NCBI RefSeq assembly: GCF_001653195.1
Contig: NZ_JXBB01000023.1
Coordinates: 1 to 64,000, forward strand
Source: Hydrogenibacillus schlegelii
Lineage (GTDB): Bacteria > Bacillota > Bacilli > Thermicanales > DSM-22653
DNA: 64,000 bases
Reading direction: 5' to 3'
Below, piece by piece: positions 29,229 through 38,896 of the stretch. Under the pieces are notes generated by a model. That model did not search any database. It worked only from the letters and a program-made list of their open reading frames with translations, and was not told the origin of the DNA. The first letter of the stretch is position 1; each line of letters opens with the position of its first letter. Position numbers and translations under genes: made by a program.

Positions 29229-29453
29229 TCACTGAAGCGGGCTGTCCAGCTCATAAAGCTCCGGATGGGCGTCGTACGCCGCCTGGCAGTGCTCGCACAC
29301 GACCCAGACGCGCGTCGCCTCGCCCGTCTCTTCGACCAGGGCGGCCCGGTCCTCCGGCGCGAGCCGCTCGAGCGTGAGCAAAAGGCGCGGCTCGTCGTGA
29401 TAAAAGACCCCCAGGACGCTCCGGCAGATGCGGCACTGGTAGACGAGGGCCAT
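29229..29453 (-). CDS. fin: Anti-sigma-F factor Fin
   Basis: 74-residue zinc-ribbon-like protein of the Fin (YabK, DUF2757) family, which inhibits sigma-F in the forespore to allow the switch to sigma-G. Two CxxC pairs are seen, CRIC (8-11) and CEHC (53-56). ATG 29453 is set by AGCGGGG six bases upstream; the open frame extends much further but only as a shadow of pth. The pth-fin-mfd order is as in B. subtilis. Confidence 0.9.
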   Translation of the reverse strand: MALVYQCRICRSVLGVFYHDEPRLLLTLERLAPEDRAALVEETGEATRVWVVCEHCQAAYDAHPELYELDSPLQ

Positions 29454-29566
29454 GTCGATCCCCGCTTTCGGTCCGTCATCGCTAAGAGCTTGACCGAAAC
29501 GGAGCGGCCGTATACTTGCCGGCCAAAGCCTTGCGGCCGGAGCTTTGCCGGCGCCGGCCGAGCTTC

Positions 29567-30148
29567 CTACCGTCCGGCCTCCGGGCCGTCGACGTTGAAC
29601 CGGTTCATCGCCGCGAGAAAGTCCCGCGCGATCGCCAGGCGAAGCGCCTCCCGCGCCCGCTCGACCGCCGCCTCCAGCGCCGCCCGCTCCTCCGGCCGGG
29701 GCGGGGCGAGGACGTAGTCGGCGACCGACCCCGCAGGCGGCCGGCCGATGCCGATTCGAAGCCGCGGCACCTTTTCCGTCCCCAGGGCGGCGAGGACCGA
29801 GCGCATGCCGTTGTGGCCGCCGTGACCCCCCTGCAGACGAAGGCGGATCTTCCCCACCGGAAGGTCGAGATCGTCGTAGACGACGACGATCGCCTCGGGC
29901 GCGATGCCGAAGTACCGGGCCACCGCGCCGACGGCATCGCCGGCGCGATTCATGTAGGTGAGGGGCTTCAAAAGCCACACCCGCTGCCCCCCGAAACGGA
30001 CGTCCCGGAGCTCGCCGCCCCATTTTTCGTCCCGGCGGACGACGACCCCGTCGGCGGCGAGGGCGTCAACGACCCAAAAGCCGGCGTTGTGCCGCGTCCG
30101 GGCATACTCGGGCCCCGGATTGCCGAGGCCGACGACGAGACGGATCAT
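29567..30148 (-). CDS. pth: Peptidyl-tRNA hydrolase
   Basis: Releases tRNA from peptidyl-tRNA. 193 residues, with GLGNPGPEYARTRHNAGF (catalytic His20), the KPLTYMNRAG block near 61 and the GGHGGHNGMRS block near 108. GGGG lies upstream of ATG 30148. It follows prs by 15 bases; the ctc gene between them in B. subtilis is absent. Confidence 0.97.
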   Translation of the reverse strand: MIRLVVGLGNPGPEYARTRHNAGFWVVDALAADGVVVRRDEKWGGELRDVRFGGQRVWLLKPLTYMNRAGDAVGAVARYFGIAPEAIVVVYDDLDLPVGKIRLRLQGGHGGHNGMRSVLAALGTEKVPRLRIGIGRPPAGSVADYVLAPPRPEERAALEAAVERAREALRLAIARDFLAAMNRFNVDGPEAGR

Positions 30149-30163
30149 CCCGTTACCCCGCCT

Positions 30164-31107
<944 letters not shown>

Positions 31108-31111
<4 letters not shown>

Positions 31112-32544
31112 CCCTCGTTCCCTTCTCCGCCGTGATGGGAGACGGCTTCCCCGGCCGACCGGCCGGAGCGATCCCGGAACTTGGCCCGAAGCCGCGCGGC
31201 ATAACCGGGTTTGTTCGTCTGCCTCGCCCGGGCGATCGCCAGCGCTCCGTCCGGGACGTCGTCGGTGATCGTCGAGCCGGCGGCGACGTAGGCGCCGGCG
31301 CCGACGCGGACCGGCGCGATCAGGTTCGTGTTGCAGCCGATGAAGGCGCCGTCCTCGATCATCGTCCGGTGCTTGGCCACGCCGTCGTAGTTGACCGTGA
31401 TCGTCCCGCAGCCGACGTTCACGCCGGAACCGACCGTCGCATCGCCGATGTACGTCAGATGCGGAAGCTTCGTCCCGTCTCCGACGGTGCTGTTTTTCAC
31501 TTCCACGAAGTTCCCGACGCGCACCGTCCGGCCGAGGCGGGCGCCGGGCCGGAGATGGGCATAGGGCCCGACGTCGGATCCGGCGCCGATCGCCGCCCCT
31601 TCGGCGACGGTGTACCGGACGCGGGCGCCGGCGCCGACCTCGGTGTCCGTCAGGTCGGCATACGGCCCCACGTCCGCCCCCTCGCCGACGCGCGTCCGGC
31701 CCATCAGGCGGCTTCCGGCCCGGATGATCGCATCGGCGGCGATCTCGACGTCGGGCCCGATCCACGTCGACGCCGGATCCTCGACCGTCACCCCGGCGAG
31801 GAGATGCCGCTCGATGATCCGCCGCCGGAGGATCGCCTCCGCCTCGGCGAGTTCCCGGCGATCGTTCACCCCCCGGGCCTCCGTCGGATCGGAGAGGGGA
31901 AAGACCTCGACCGCCGCTCCGCGGGCGAGGAGATGCCCGACGGCGTCCGTGAGATAGTATTCCTGCTGCGCGTTGTCCGGCCGGAGGGCGGAAAGCGCCT
32001 CCGCGAGCGCCGGGCCGAAAAACGCGTACAGCCCGGCGTTCACTTCCCGGATGGCCCGAACGGCCGGCGTGGCGTCCTTTTCTTCGACGATGCCGACGAG
32101 GCGGCCGTCGTCGTCCCGGACGAGGCGCCCGTACCCCGTCGGATCGTCCAGACGGGCCGCGGCGACGGTCGCCGCGGCGGAAGCGGCCTCATGCGCCTCG
32201 ACGAGGCGGCGGATCGTCTCGGCCCGAAGGAGGGGCGCATCGCCGTTTAAGACGACGAGGGTCTCCGGCGGTGCCCCCGCCTGCTTGAGGGCCGTTTTTA
32301 CCGCGTCGCCGGTCCCGAGCGGCGGATCCTGGACGACGAAGGACGCGGCGCCGGCAAACGCCGCTTCCACCCATTCCCGCCGATGGCCGACGACGACGAA
32401 GACGCCGTCCCACCGGACGGCGCCGAGCGCTTCCAGGACGTACCCCAGCATCGGCTTTCCGAGGAGCGGATGGAGCACCTTCGGCCGTTCCGAGCGCATT
32501 CGGGTCCCCTTGCCGGCCGCCAGCACGACGGCAACCCGTTTCAT
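31108..32544 (-). CDS. glmU: Bifunctional GlcNAc-1-P uridyltransferase/GlcN-1-P acetyltransferase
   Basis: Makes UDP-GlcNAc for peptidoglycan. 478 residues: N-terminal nucleotidyltransferase ([11 protein letters not shown] at 6-16) and C-terminal left-handed beta-helix acetyltransferase from about 250, including the conserved HLRPGA and EVKNSTVG segments. ATG 32544 has GGAAGG upstream; an upstream in-frame extension lacks conservation. Conserved spoVG-glmU-prs order. Confidence 0.97.
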
Positions 32545-32637
32545 CCGGATCCTTCCTCTCCCTCCGGCGTTCCCCGCCCGGCAAATCATCCCCATGATAC
32601 AGAAAGGCCGGCGCCGGCGCAAGGGGCACCGGCGGAC

Positions 32638-32672
32638 AAAAAAGCGGCGAAAGCGCCTTACGCGCCTTCGCC
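32638..32672 (-). terminator. Terminator overlapping the spoVG stop codon
   Basis: The stem (32646-32657 with 32661-32672, one mismatch) contains the last spoVG codons and the stop in its loop side. On the minus strand TTTTTT follows at 32643-32638. Confidence 0.8.
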
Positions 32673-32984
32673 GACGAGGTCGCCGTCGGTCGGTCCGGCC
32701 GTTTCGGCCGCCTCCCGGGCGGCGTTTTGGGCCACGTGCCGGCGGTAGACGTCGAGGACGGCCCGCTGGATCTTTTCGCGCGTCGACGAAGAGATCGGGT
32801 GGGCGATGTCCCGAAACGCCCCGTCGGGCATCCGTTTGCTCGGCATGGCGACGAAGAGGCCGTTCGTCCCGTCGATGATGCGGATGTCGTGGACGACGAA
32901 CTCGCCGTCAAAGGTGACGGACGCCACGGCCTTCATCTTGCCCTCGCCCTGCACCGTCCGGATGCGGACATCGGTCACTTCCAT
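32658..32984 (-). CDS. spoVG: Septation/sporulation regulator SpoVG
   Basis: 108-residue nucleic-acid-binding protein controlling septation and many other genes. It begins MEVTDVRIR and contains [21 protein letters not shown] near residue 50. ATG 32984 has GGTGG upstream. A sigma-H-like promoter lies at 33025-33053, in line with its regulation in B. subtilis. Confidence 0.96.
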   Translation of the reverse strand: MEVTDVRIRTVQGEGKMKAVASVTFDGEFVVHDIRIIDGTNGLFVAMPSKRMPDGAFRDIAHPISSSTREKIQRAVLDVYRRHVAQNAAREAAETAGPTDGDLVGEGA

Positions 32985-33024
32985 CGGGTTCACCACCTTG
33001 CGCCGAAGTGTCGGACTAGTCTAC

Positions 33025-33053
33025 GCTTTCGACGCAGGGCGGCCGATTCCTTC
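33025..33053 (-). promoter_or_regulatory. Sigma-H-like promoter of spoVG
   Basis: The minus strand has GAAGGAATC (33053-33045), an 11-base spacer and GTCGAAAGC (33033-33025). The -35 matches RNAGGAWWW at 8 of 9; the -10 keeps the GAA core but not the following T. Confidence 0.5.
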
Positions 33054-33090
33054 CGCGGATCAAAGTTATTTTTGCATGAATCGGCGGTCC

Positions 33091-33468
33091 TCACCGCGGC
33101 CGGACGGCGATCGCTTCGATCTCGACCGCCGCGCCCCGGGGGAGCGCCGCCACCTGGACCGTCGAGCGGGCCGGCCGGTGATCGCCGAAAAAGCGGCCGT
33201 ACACTTCGTTCACCGCCTGAAAATGCGAAAGGTCGGTAAGAAAGATCGTCGTCTTGACGACGTCCCGTTTGGAAAGGCCGGCCGCCTCGAGCACGGCCTC
33301 CAGATTTTTGAGCACCTGTTCCGCCTGCTCCGCCGGCGGTCCGTCGACGAGCGTCCCGTCCGGCCGAAGCGGAATTTGGCCGGAGAGAAAGACCCAGCCG
33401 CCGGTTTCGACCGCCTGGGAATACGGGCCGATGGCCGCCGGCGCCCGGTCGGCGTTAATCGACCGCAT
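33091..33468 (-). CDS. ridA: Enamine/imine deaminase RidA (YabJ)
   Basis: 125-residue YjgF/YER057c/UK114-family enzyme that hydrolyses reactive enamines from PLP enzymes. It shows AIGPYSQAV near residue 12 and ARSTVQVAALPRGAAVEIEA, whose Arg is the substrate-binding residue. AAGGAGGGAG precedes ATG 33468. It overlaps the end of purR by 14 bases, as in the B. subtilis pur-regulator operon. Confidence 0.95.
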   Translation of the reverse strand: MRSINADRAPAAIGPYSQAVETGGWVFLSGQIPLRPDGTLVDGPPAEQAEQVLKNLEAVLEAAGLSKRDVVKTTIFLTDLSHFQAVNEVYGRFFGDHRPARSTVQVAALPRGAAVEIEAIAVRPR

Positions 33469-34408
33469 CGCGCCGCTCCCTCCTTTTTCCGTCTGCGGCG
33501 CCGTCGTCCGGCCGACCCTCCGGGTCGACGAGCGCCGCGTCCTCTTTTTTCAGCTCCCCTTCGATCTTTAAAAGCGCCGCCCGGTAGTCGTGCATCAGGT
33601 CCCCCGGCTCGGCCACGAGAACCCCCGCCTCGGCGTCGAGCCGCGTCAGCCGGACGGCGGCCCGCACCCCGTCGACGAGGCGGGGCGCTCCGGGCGGCGT
33701 CTCGACGAGGACGACGCTCGCCGCTGCCGTCGCCTGGAACTCGTCGAGAAGCGACCAAAGCCCCCGGATCGTCCCCCCGCCCCGCAAAAAATCGTCCACG
33801 ATGAGCACCCGCGCTCCCGACGGGATCGCCCGGCGGGAGAGGGACATCGTCTGAATCCGCCGGGTCGTCCCGGAGACGTAACTCACCGTGACGACCGACC
33901 CTTCGGTGATCTGGCTCGCCTTGCGGGCGACGGCGACCGGCCGGTTGAGCCAGAACCCGACGGCGGTCGCCAGGGGGATGCCCTTCGTCTCGACGGTGAG
34001 GATCCAGTCGATCTCCTCGCCCCCGTAGGCGGTCGCCACCAGCCGGCCGAACCGGGAGAGGACGTCCGGCCGGCCGAGAAGATCGGTGATGTAGACGAAC
34101 CCCCCCGCCAGAAGCCGCTCCGGCCGCTCCATCTCCGCTCGAAGCGCTTCGCCGAACGCCTCGGCCTCCGGCCGGGGAAGCCAAGGCTCGTACCGGACCC
34201 CGCCGGCGGCGCCGGGGAAGGTCCGGAGCGTTCCCCGGCCGGAGGCCTCCAGCACGTCCTTGATGAGGGCCAGGTCTTCGCTGATGGACGATTTGGCGGC
34301 GCCGTACGCCTCGGCGAAGGCGGTCAGCGAAAAATGTCCGTACGGCGCCGCCACCAGGCGCGCGGCGAGGTCGACGAGCCGTCCGGCGCGTTTCGGCTTC
34401 TTGGCCAC
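33455..34408 (-). CDS. purR: Purine operon repressor PurR
   Basis: PRPP-responsive repressor of purine genes, 317 residues (about 30 longer than usual at the C-terminus, the tail being charged and low complexity). An N-terminal winged helix (about 1-70, with FAEAYGAAKSSISEDL) is followed by a phosphoribosyltransferase-like domain with the PRPP motif VLIVDDFLRGGGT near 201. Start is GTG with GGTGA upstream. It lies seven bases after ispE. Confidence 0.94.
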   Translation of the reverse strand: MAKKPKRAGRLVDLAARLVAAPYGHFSLTAFAEAYGAAKSSISEDLALIKDVLEASGRGTLRTFPGAAGGVRYEPWLPRPEAEAFGEALRAEMERPERLLAGGFVYITDLLGRPDVLSRFGRLVATAYGGEEIDWILTVETKGIPLATAVGFWLNRPVAVARKASQITEGSVVTVSYVSGTTRRIQTMSLSRRAIPSGARVLIVDDFLRGGGTIRGLWSLLDEFQATAAASVVLVETPPGAPRLVDGVRAAVRLTRLDAEAGVLVAEPGDLMHDYRAALLKIEGELKKEDAALVDPEGRPDDGAADGKRRERRDAVD

Positions 34409-34415
34409 TCCGGTT

Positions 34416-35315
34416 TCACCCTTTCGAGACCGCCGTCATGCCCCGGGGAGAAGACCGGGCGCCGAGGGTCTGCACGAGATAGACGTCCCGGAGAAACCCC
34501 CGCAGGCTGTGGACGACCCGGCGGGCGCGGCGGCCGTCGGGAAAGACGCCGTAGACGACCGGGCCGCTGCCGGACATGAGCGCGTATTCGGCGCCGAAAG
34601 CGTAAAATTTCTCCTTCAGGCGGCGCACCTCCGGGTACAGCCGAAACGTCACCGCTTCGAGATCGTTCCGGAGGTGCCGGAGCACCGCCTCCCGCCGGCC
34701 GGCCTGAAGGGCCGCCACCGCCGCCGCCGTCTCTCCCGGCGGCGGCAGCCGATCGACCGCGAGCGCCCGAAACACATCCGCCGTCGACACATAAAGCGGC
34801 GGCCGGGCGATGACGATCGTCCAGGGACCGACGTCGGGAAGCGGCTCCACCCGCTCTCCCCGGCCCTGCACCCGGGCGGTCCCGCCGTGGAAAAAAAAGG
34901 GCACGTCGGAGCCGATCTCGGCGCCGAGCGTCTGAAGCCGTTCCCGGTCGTAGCCGAGCCCCCAGAGAGCGTTGAGCCCCATGAGGACCGCCGCGGCGTT
35001 CGACGACCCGCCGCCGAGGCCGGCGGAGATCGGGATCCGCTTCTCGATCTCGATGTGCACGCCGGCCCGGACGCCGCTTGCGGCCTGAAGCTTCCGGGCG
35101 GCGGCCACCGCCAGGTTCTTCTCGCCGAGGGGGAGCGTTCCGTTCGACGACGACAGGGTGATCGCTCCGTCGTCCCGAAGCACGAGGCGCAGCCGGTCGG
35201 CCAGATCGACGGCGACGACGAGCATGTCGAGCTCGTGATATCCGTCCGGCCTCCGGCCGAGCACTTCCAGCGTCAAGTTGATCTTGGCCGGCGAGGTGAT
35301 CCACAGTTCGCGCAT
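34416..35315 (-). CDS. ispE: 4-diphosphocytidyl-2-C-methylerythritol kinase
   Basis: GHMP kinase of the MEP isoprenoid pathway, 299 residues. SPAKINLTLEV lies at 8-18 and the ATP loop PISAGLGGGSSNAAA near 94. ATG 35315 has GGAG six bases upstream and is preferred to ATG 35327. A candidate promoter lies at 35371-35379, after the sspF terminator. Confidence 0.95.
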   Translation of the reverse strand: MRELWITSPAKINLTLEVLGRRPDGYHELDMLVVAVDLADRLRLVLRDDGAITLSSSNGTLPLGEKNLAVAAARKLQAASGVRAGVHIEIEKRIPISAGLGGGSSNAAAVLMGLNALWGLGYDRERLQTLGAEIGSDVPFFFHGGTARVQGRGERVEPLPDVGPWTIVIARPPLYVSTADVFRALAVDRLPPPGETAAAVAALQAGRREAVLRHLRNDLEAVTFRLYPEVRRLKEKFYAFGAEYALMSGSGPVVYGVFPDGRRARRVVHSLRGFLRDVYLVQTLGARSSPRGMTAVSKG

Positions 35316-35370
35316 TTTCGTCTCCATCCCGTCCGCCTGCCGCTGCCCACCGACGCCCGCGTTCCGTCCC

Positions 35371-35379
35371 ATTGTAACA
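35371..35379 (-). promoter_or_regulatory. Candidate extended -10 promoter of ispE-purR-ridA
   Basis: The minus strand reads TGTTACAAT, an extended -10 element, just downstream of the sspF terminator. No good -35 is seen. Confidence 0.45.
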
Positions 35380-35404
35380 CGCAAAGCACGGCAAAAAAAG
35401 GCAG

Positions 35405-35432
35405 GCAAAAGAGGCCGGTCGCCCAGCCTCTT
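35405..35432 (-). terminator. Terminator of sspF
   Basis: AAGAGGC (35409-35415) pairs with GCCTCTT (35426-35432); TTTT follows on the minus strand. Confidence 0.7.
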
Positions 35433-35440
35433 CTGCCCCC

Positions 35441-35635
35441 TCACCGCCGGTCAGACGGCGCTTCGCCCGCCCGAAGGATCGCCTCCGCCTTGGCGATCGC
35501 CTGGCGGACCAGGTTCCCCGCCTCCCGGGCGGTGATGTCGCCCCAGTCTCCGGCACGGACTTTGTCGTAAAAGCCGAGTTCCTTCGCCAGTTCCGCCTTC
35601 AGCGCCTCCGACATGACCCGTCGCCGTCGGGCCAC
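35441..35635 (-). CDS. sspF: Small acid-soluble spore protein SspF
   Basis: 64-residue alpha/beta-type SASP that coats and protects forespore DNA. The conserved RRRVMSEALKAELAKELGFY, then GDWGDITAREAGNLVRQAI, matches B. subtilis SspF closely, and the gene sits in the same veg-sspF-ispE position. GTG 35635 is chosen because GGAGG lies seven bases upstream and it gives the expected N-terminus; ATG 35641 abuts the ribosome site. A sigma-G promoter precedes it. Confidence 0.93.
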   Translation of the reverse strand: MARRRRVMSEALKAELAKELGFYDKVRAGDWGDITAREAGNLVRQAIAKAEAILRAGEAPSDRR

Positions 35636-35670
35636 CGCCATCCCTCCCGGCGCCTCGGCCGCCCCCTTCG

Positions 35671-35699
35671 TAATCTGCGCCGTCCGTCCGAGGCTATGC
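35671..35699 (-). promoter_or_regulatory. Sigma-G promoter of sspF
   Basis: The minus strand has GCATA (35699-35695), a 17-base spacer and CAGATTA (35677-35671), 5/5 and 6/7 to the sigma-G consensus. Start would be near 35665, about 30 bases before the GTG. Confidence 0.75.
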
Positions 35700-35713
35700 G
35701 GCGCAAAGCGGCG

Positions 35714-35992
35714 TCACGGCGCCGGCGACACGGTGATCTTTTGCGGTCCCTTTTCGTCGAGAACCGTAAGCTCGACCGCCTCCGTCAAGATGTCGGCGTA
35801 ACTGTAGGACACCCGCCGGACCGGTCGAGCCGTTTCGTCCAATTTGACGATGAACACGAGCGGATACGTCTCCTCTAAGATGCCGACATGTTCGACCGTT
35901 TTTTTGCGGCCGCCGTTTGCCTTCAGTCGAATCCGCTGTCCGACATACCCGTCGAGAAGCGTTTTGATCTCCGCCAGGGCATTTTTCGCCAC
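35714..35992 (-). CDS. veg: Veg protein
   Basis: 92-residue cytoplasmic protein, linked to biofilm-gene stimulation in B. subtilis. The family blocks [15 protein letters not shown] and [12 protein letters not shown] are clear. Start is GTG 35992 with AGGTGAT six bases upstream. Two near-consensus sigma-A promoters precede it, so it should be strongly expressed, as the B. subtilis veg gene is. Confidence 0.95.
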   Translation of the reverse strand: MAKNALAEIKTLLDGYVGQRIRLKANGGRKKTVEHVGILEETYPLVFIVKLDETARPVRRVSYSYADILTEAVELTVLDEKGPQKITVSPAP

Positions 35993-36015
35993 GTGTTCAT
36001 CACCTCGCCGGCCCT

Positions 36016-36044
36016 AGTATAACATTTTTCGTATAGCGTGTCAA
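36016..36044 (-). promoter_or_regulatory. veg promoter P2 (proximal)
   Basis: The minus strand has TTGACA (36044-36039), a 17-base spacer and TATACT (36021-36016). Start near 36009. Confidence 0.88.
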
Positions 36045-36056
36045 ACGAAAACAACC

Positions 36057-36086
36057 ATTATAGCAGGGCCGGCAAAAGGCTGTCAA
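36057..36086 (-). promoter_or_regulatory. veg promoter P1 (distal)
   Basis: The minus strand has TTGACA (36086-36081), an 18-base spacer and TATAAT (36062-36057). The -35 overlaps the yabG stop codon. It lies about 42 bp, four helical turns, upstream of P2. Confidence 0.8.
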
Positions 36087-36883
36087 CGGGCGTTTTCCGG
36101 AAAACCGAGGCGAAGCGTCCCGCGGGTTTCGATGCCGCCGAACCCCCGGGCGCCGCCGGTCACGCCGGCGATCGCCGCATCGGGCGCGACGATGTCCCGG
36201 ACCGAGGCGGTCGCAAGCCGGGAGACGACCCGGACCGGATCGAGGGCGTGGATGTTCATCCGGGCCGGAGAACTGGCAAAGTTCGCTCCGGCGGCCATCA
36301 GCCCGTCGTAATCCGACTGACAAGCCCCGGCGACGATGATGAGGGCGTCCTTGTGCCGCTCGATTTCCCGGGCGTGGCGCACGGCGTCGATAAAGTACCG
36401 CGAGTGCCGGTAGGTGTCCCGGCCCCGCTGGTAGGCGTCGTGCCCCGTGAGGACGAGGATGTCGGGCTGCATCCGACGGAGGAGGGTCGAGACCTTCTTC
36501 GGCATCTCCCGCTCCGGAAGGTTCAGCCCGACGGCCGGAAGCCCGAGGCGCTCGTACTCCGCCATCGACAGGGCGAGGTACCGGGCGTCGCCGTCGAGAT
36601 GGAGGACCTTCCCCGGGTACGGCACCGCCCGCGTCCCGAGGATTTTCCCGCGGGGCGCCGGCGGAGGCGGCGCCGGTCGGGCCGTTTTGCCCGAAGCGCC
36701 ATCGTCCGCCTCCTCCCCCGCGTCGTCCACCGGCTCCAGATCGTCCAGCGGCGCATCGGCCAGGAGGCGGACGTCCTTCCCCTGCAAAAGCGCCTTTCGG
36801 GCGGCGTGATCGATCTGGATGACGCGAAAGACGATGTCCCGGCCGTACGATTTTCGGCCGACGAGCATGCCGACGGTGATCAT
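36083..36883 (-). CDS. yabG: Sporulation-specific protease YabG
   Basis: Cysteine protease that processes spore coat proteins. 266 residues. A linker rich in Ala/Pro/Asp (about 50-80) precedes the conserved core. His in LTGHDAY and Cys in VAGACQSDYDG match the residues needed in B. subtilis YabG. ATG 36883 has GGAAGGGGG upstream. A sigma-K-type promoter lies directly before it. Confidence 0.93.
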   Translation of the reverse strand: MITVGMLVGRKSYGRDIVFRVIQIDHAARKALLQGKDVRLLADAPLDDLEPVDDAGEEADDGASGKTARPAPPPPAPRGKILGTRAVPYPGKVLHLDGDARYLALSMAEYERLGLPAVGLNLPEREMPKKVSTLLRRMQPDILVLTGHDAYQRGRDTYRHSRYFIDAVRHAREIERHKDALIIVAGACQSDYDGLMAAGANFASSPARMNIHALDPVRVVSRLATASVRDIVAPDAAIAGVTGGARGFGGIETRGTLRLGFPENAR

Positions 36884-36903
36884 CGCCGCGCCCCCTTCCG
36901 CCA

Positions 36904-36932
36904 TAGCCTATGGCCGGCGACGTCCGGGAGTG
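36904..36932 (-). promoter_or_regulatory. Sigma-K-type promoter of yabG
   Basis: The minus strand has CATAGGCTA (36912-36904), an exact match to CATANNNTA, with CAC 17 bases upstream. The -10 is part of a 13-bp palindrome (36901-36913). The transcript would have a very short leader with the ribosome site. yabG is sigma-K-dependent in B. subtilis. Confidence 0.6.
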
Positions 36933-36940
36933 AGGCGGCC

Positions 36941-37414
36941 TTACTTGGTGTAACGATCGGCGACGGCGCTCGCACCGTACGATTGGGGTTTGATTTTGAC
37001 CGTGTAGCCGACCGACGTCACCCAGCCGACGATCTCCTGGATCATCGACCGCGTGGCGCCGGTCGTCCCGATGTCGACGTGGATCTCGATCGGGAGATCG
37101 ATGATCCGCTGAAAGGCCGGATCGCGCTGCATCCGCTGAACCGTCTCGAGGGAAGCCGCCGTCTCGAGATACACCCGCTGCCGGAGATCCTGGACCGGCG
37201 GCCGGCTCTGGCGATGGAAAAAAAAGCGGGCGCCCTTCCCGATCCGGTGCACGATGACGGCGGTGACGAACAGCGTCTCGCCGTGATGCGTCTGGGAATC
37301 GGTGCCGATGATGAGCTTGTAGCGGCCTGCCTCGTCGACGGCGATGAACCGTTCGATCGCGGCCAGCATCTCGGCGATCGAGAGCCGGCCGTCCGTCGGG
37401 CTTATGAAGAGCAT
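36941..37414 (-). CDS. YkuK-like RNase H-fold protein (DUF458)
   Basis: 157-residue protein of the DUF458/YkuK family with an RNase H-like fold. YKLIIGTDSQTH carries the first acidic residue and IEIHVDIG a second. The molecular role is unknown. It lies four bases after rsmA and before yabG, a place where B. subtilis has no such gene. ATG 37414 is chosen because it starts at the conserved region with GGGGTGA upstream. Confidence 0.82.
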   Translation of the reverse strand: MLFISPTDGRLSIAEMLAAIERFIAVDEAGRYKLIIGTDSQTHHGETLFVTAVIVHRIGKGARFFFHRQSRPPVQDLRQRVYLETAASLETVQRMQRDPAFQRIIDLPIEIHVDIGTTGATRSMIQEIVGWVTSVGYTVKIKPQSYGASAVADRYTK

Positions 37415-37418
37415 CGCG

Positions 37419-38288
37419 TCACCCCGTTCGGGCCTGAAGGAGCGTCCAGAGCGCCGCGCCGAGGCGGCAGAAATCGTCGGGCGCGAGCATTTCGCCGCGG
37501 ATTTTTGCGTCATAGCCGTGGGCCTCGAGCCAGGCGCCCCAATCGATCGGAAGCGCCGGATGGGCCTGGCGCAGATTGTTGGCGAGCGTCTTCCGGCGGC
37601 TTTTGAAGGCGACGGCGACGAGGTGCCCGTAGCCTTCGCGGCAGCCGGCGTACGGCGAAGGGCGGTGCGGCACGAGGCGGACGACGCGGGACGCCACCGC
37701 CGGCGGCGGGAAAAACGCTCCCGCCGGGACGTCGAGGCACTTTTCGACGCGGGCGAAGCGGGCCACCGACGCCGTCAGGGCGCCGTACGCCTTCGTTCCC
37801 GGCGTCGCGACGAGGCGATCGGCCACCTCTTTTTGCACCATGATCGTGATCGCCCGGAAGCGATCGCCGTGCTCGAGCAGGCGAAAGAGGATCGGCGTCG
37901 TGATGTAATACGGGAGGTTGGCCACGACGTGGACCGGCGTCTCCGGCGCAAAGTGACGGTTCAGAAGCTCCGGAAGGTCCACCGCCAGCACGTCCCCTTC
38001 CACGATGTGGACCGAGGGCCGATCGGCGAAGAGCTCGTTCAGGGCGGCGACGAGCCGCCGGTCGATCTCCACCGCCACGACGCGGCGCACCCGTTCGGCG
38101 AGGGCCGCCGTGAGGGCGCCGAGGCCGGGGCCGATTTCCAGCACGCCGTCTTCCGGCCCGACGCCGGCGCAGGTGACGATCCCGTCGACGATGGGCGGGG
38201 CGGTGAGGAAATGCTGCCCGCGGGATTTGACCGGCCGAAGATCCAGCGCCCGGGCAAGCGCTTTCGTGCGCCGGGGATCGACGTTCAC
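37419..38288 (-). CDS. rsmA: 16S rRNA dimethyladenosine transferase (KsgA)
   Basis: Dimethylates A1518/A1519 of 16S rRNA. 289 residues, with GQHFL near 24, SAM loop EIGPGLGALT near 51 and the NLPYYIT catalytic motif near 124. GTG 38288 overlaps the rnmV stop (GTGA) and follows GGAAGGAGG. Conserved rnmV-rsmA pair. Confidence 0.96.
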   Translation of the reverse strand: MNVDPRRTKALARALDLRPVKSRGQHFLTAPPIVDGIVTCAGVGPEDGVLEIGPGLGALTAALAERVRRVVAVEIDRRLVAALNELFADRPSVHIVEGDVLAVDLPELLNRHFAPETPVHVVANLPYYITTPILFRLLEHGDRFRAITIMVQKEVADRLVATPGTKAYGALTASVARFARVEKCLDVPAGAFFPPPAVASRVVRLVPHRPSPYAGCREGYGHLVAVAFKSRRKTLANNLRQAHPALPIDWGAWLEAHGYDAKIRGEMLAPDDFCRLGAALWTLLQARTG

Positions 38289-38896
38289 CGGCGGTCCGCC
38301 TCCTTCCCCTCGGGACCGCCGGCGCCGGAGGTCGGGCCGCCTTCCCGGGCGTCCGACCCGAGAGCCGCCCGAACGGCGGCCTCCGGGATGCAAAAGAGGT
38401 TCAGGCGTTCGTAAAACGCCTTGGCGCCGGCGGGGCCGATGCCGAGGCGAGCGGCGACGCGGGCCCGCCGGAAGGACGCCTCCGGTTGAAAGGCAAGGCC
38501 GAGGGCGACGTACGCCTGCCACGACAACGCCGGCGGCCCCTTTCGCTCGGCTTTGCGGAGGCGGCCGAGGGCCGCCCGGATCGCCTCCGGTCGAGCGTGC
38601 TCGACGCCGTAGCGGCCGTTTTTTTTCGCCGCCTCCGGAGGAAGGTAGGCGTGCAGAAGCCCCGGAACCATCCGATCGAGGGCCCGGCGCAGTTTTTCTC
38701 CGACCCGGTCGGGATCGGTCAGGACGACGACGTCCCGCACGCGGGCAAGGCGCCGGAGGGCGGCGATCTTCTCCGGGGTAAGGGCGTCGCCGCCGAGGAC
38801 GAAGACGTCGACCTCGGCCGCCTCTCGAACGCGGGCGGCATCCCGCCGCCCTTCGACGACGACGACCGCCTCGAGGTGCGGCTTCGCTTCGGTCAA
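38285..38896 (-). CDS. rnmV: Ribonuclease M5
   Basis: Matures 5S rRNA. 203 residues with a Toprim domain: VVVVEGRRDAAR, then VVVLTDPDRVGEK. TTG 38896 is chosen since AGGTGAT lies six bases upstream; GTG 38929 would add 11 residues with no ribosome site and no similarity. The C-terminal tail after residue 180 is Gly/Glu-rich and unconserved. Confidence 0.92.
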   Translation of the reverse strand: MTEAKPHLEAVVVVEGRRDAARVREAAEVDVFVLGGDALTPEKIAALRRLARVRDVVVLTDPDRVGEKLRRALDRMVPGLLHAYLPPEAAKKNGRYGVEHARPEAIRAALGRLRKAERKGPPALSWQAYVALGLAFQPEASFRRARVAARLGIGPAGAKAFYERLNLFCIPEAAVRAALGSDAREGGPTSGAGGPEGKEADRR

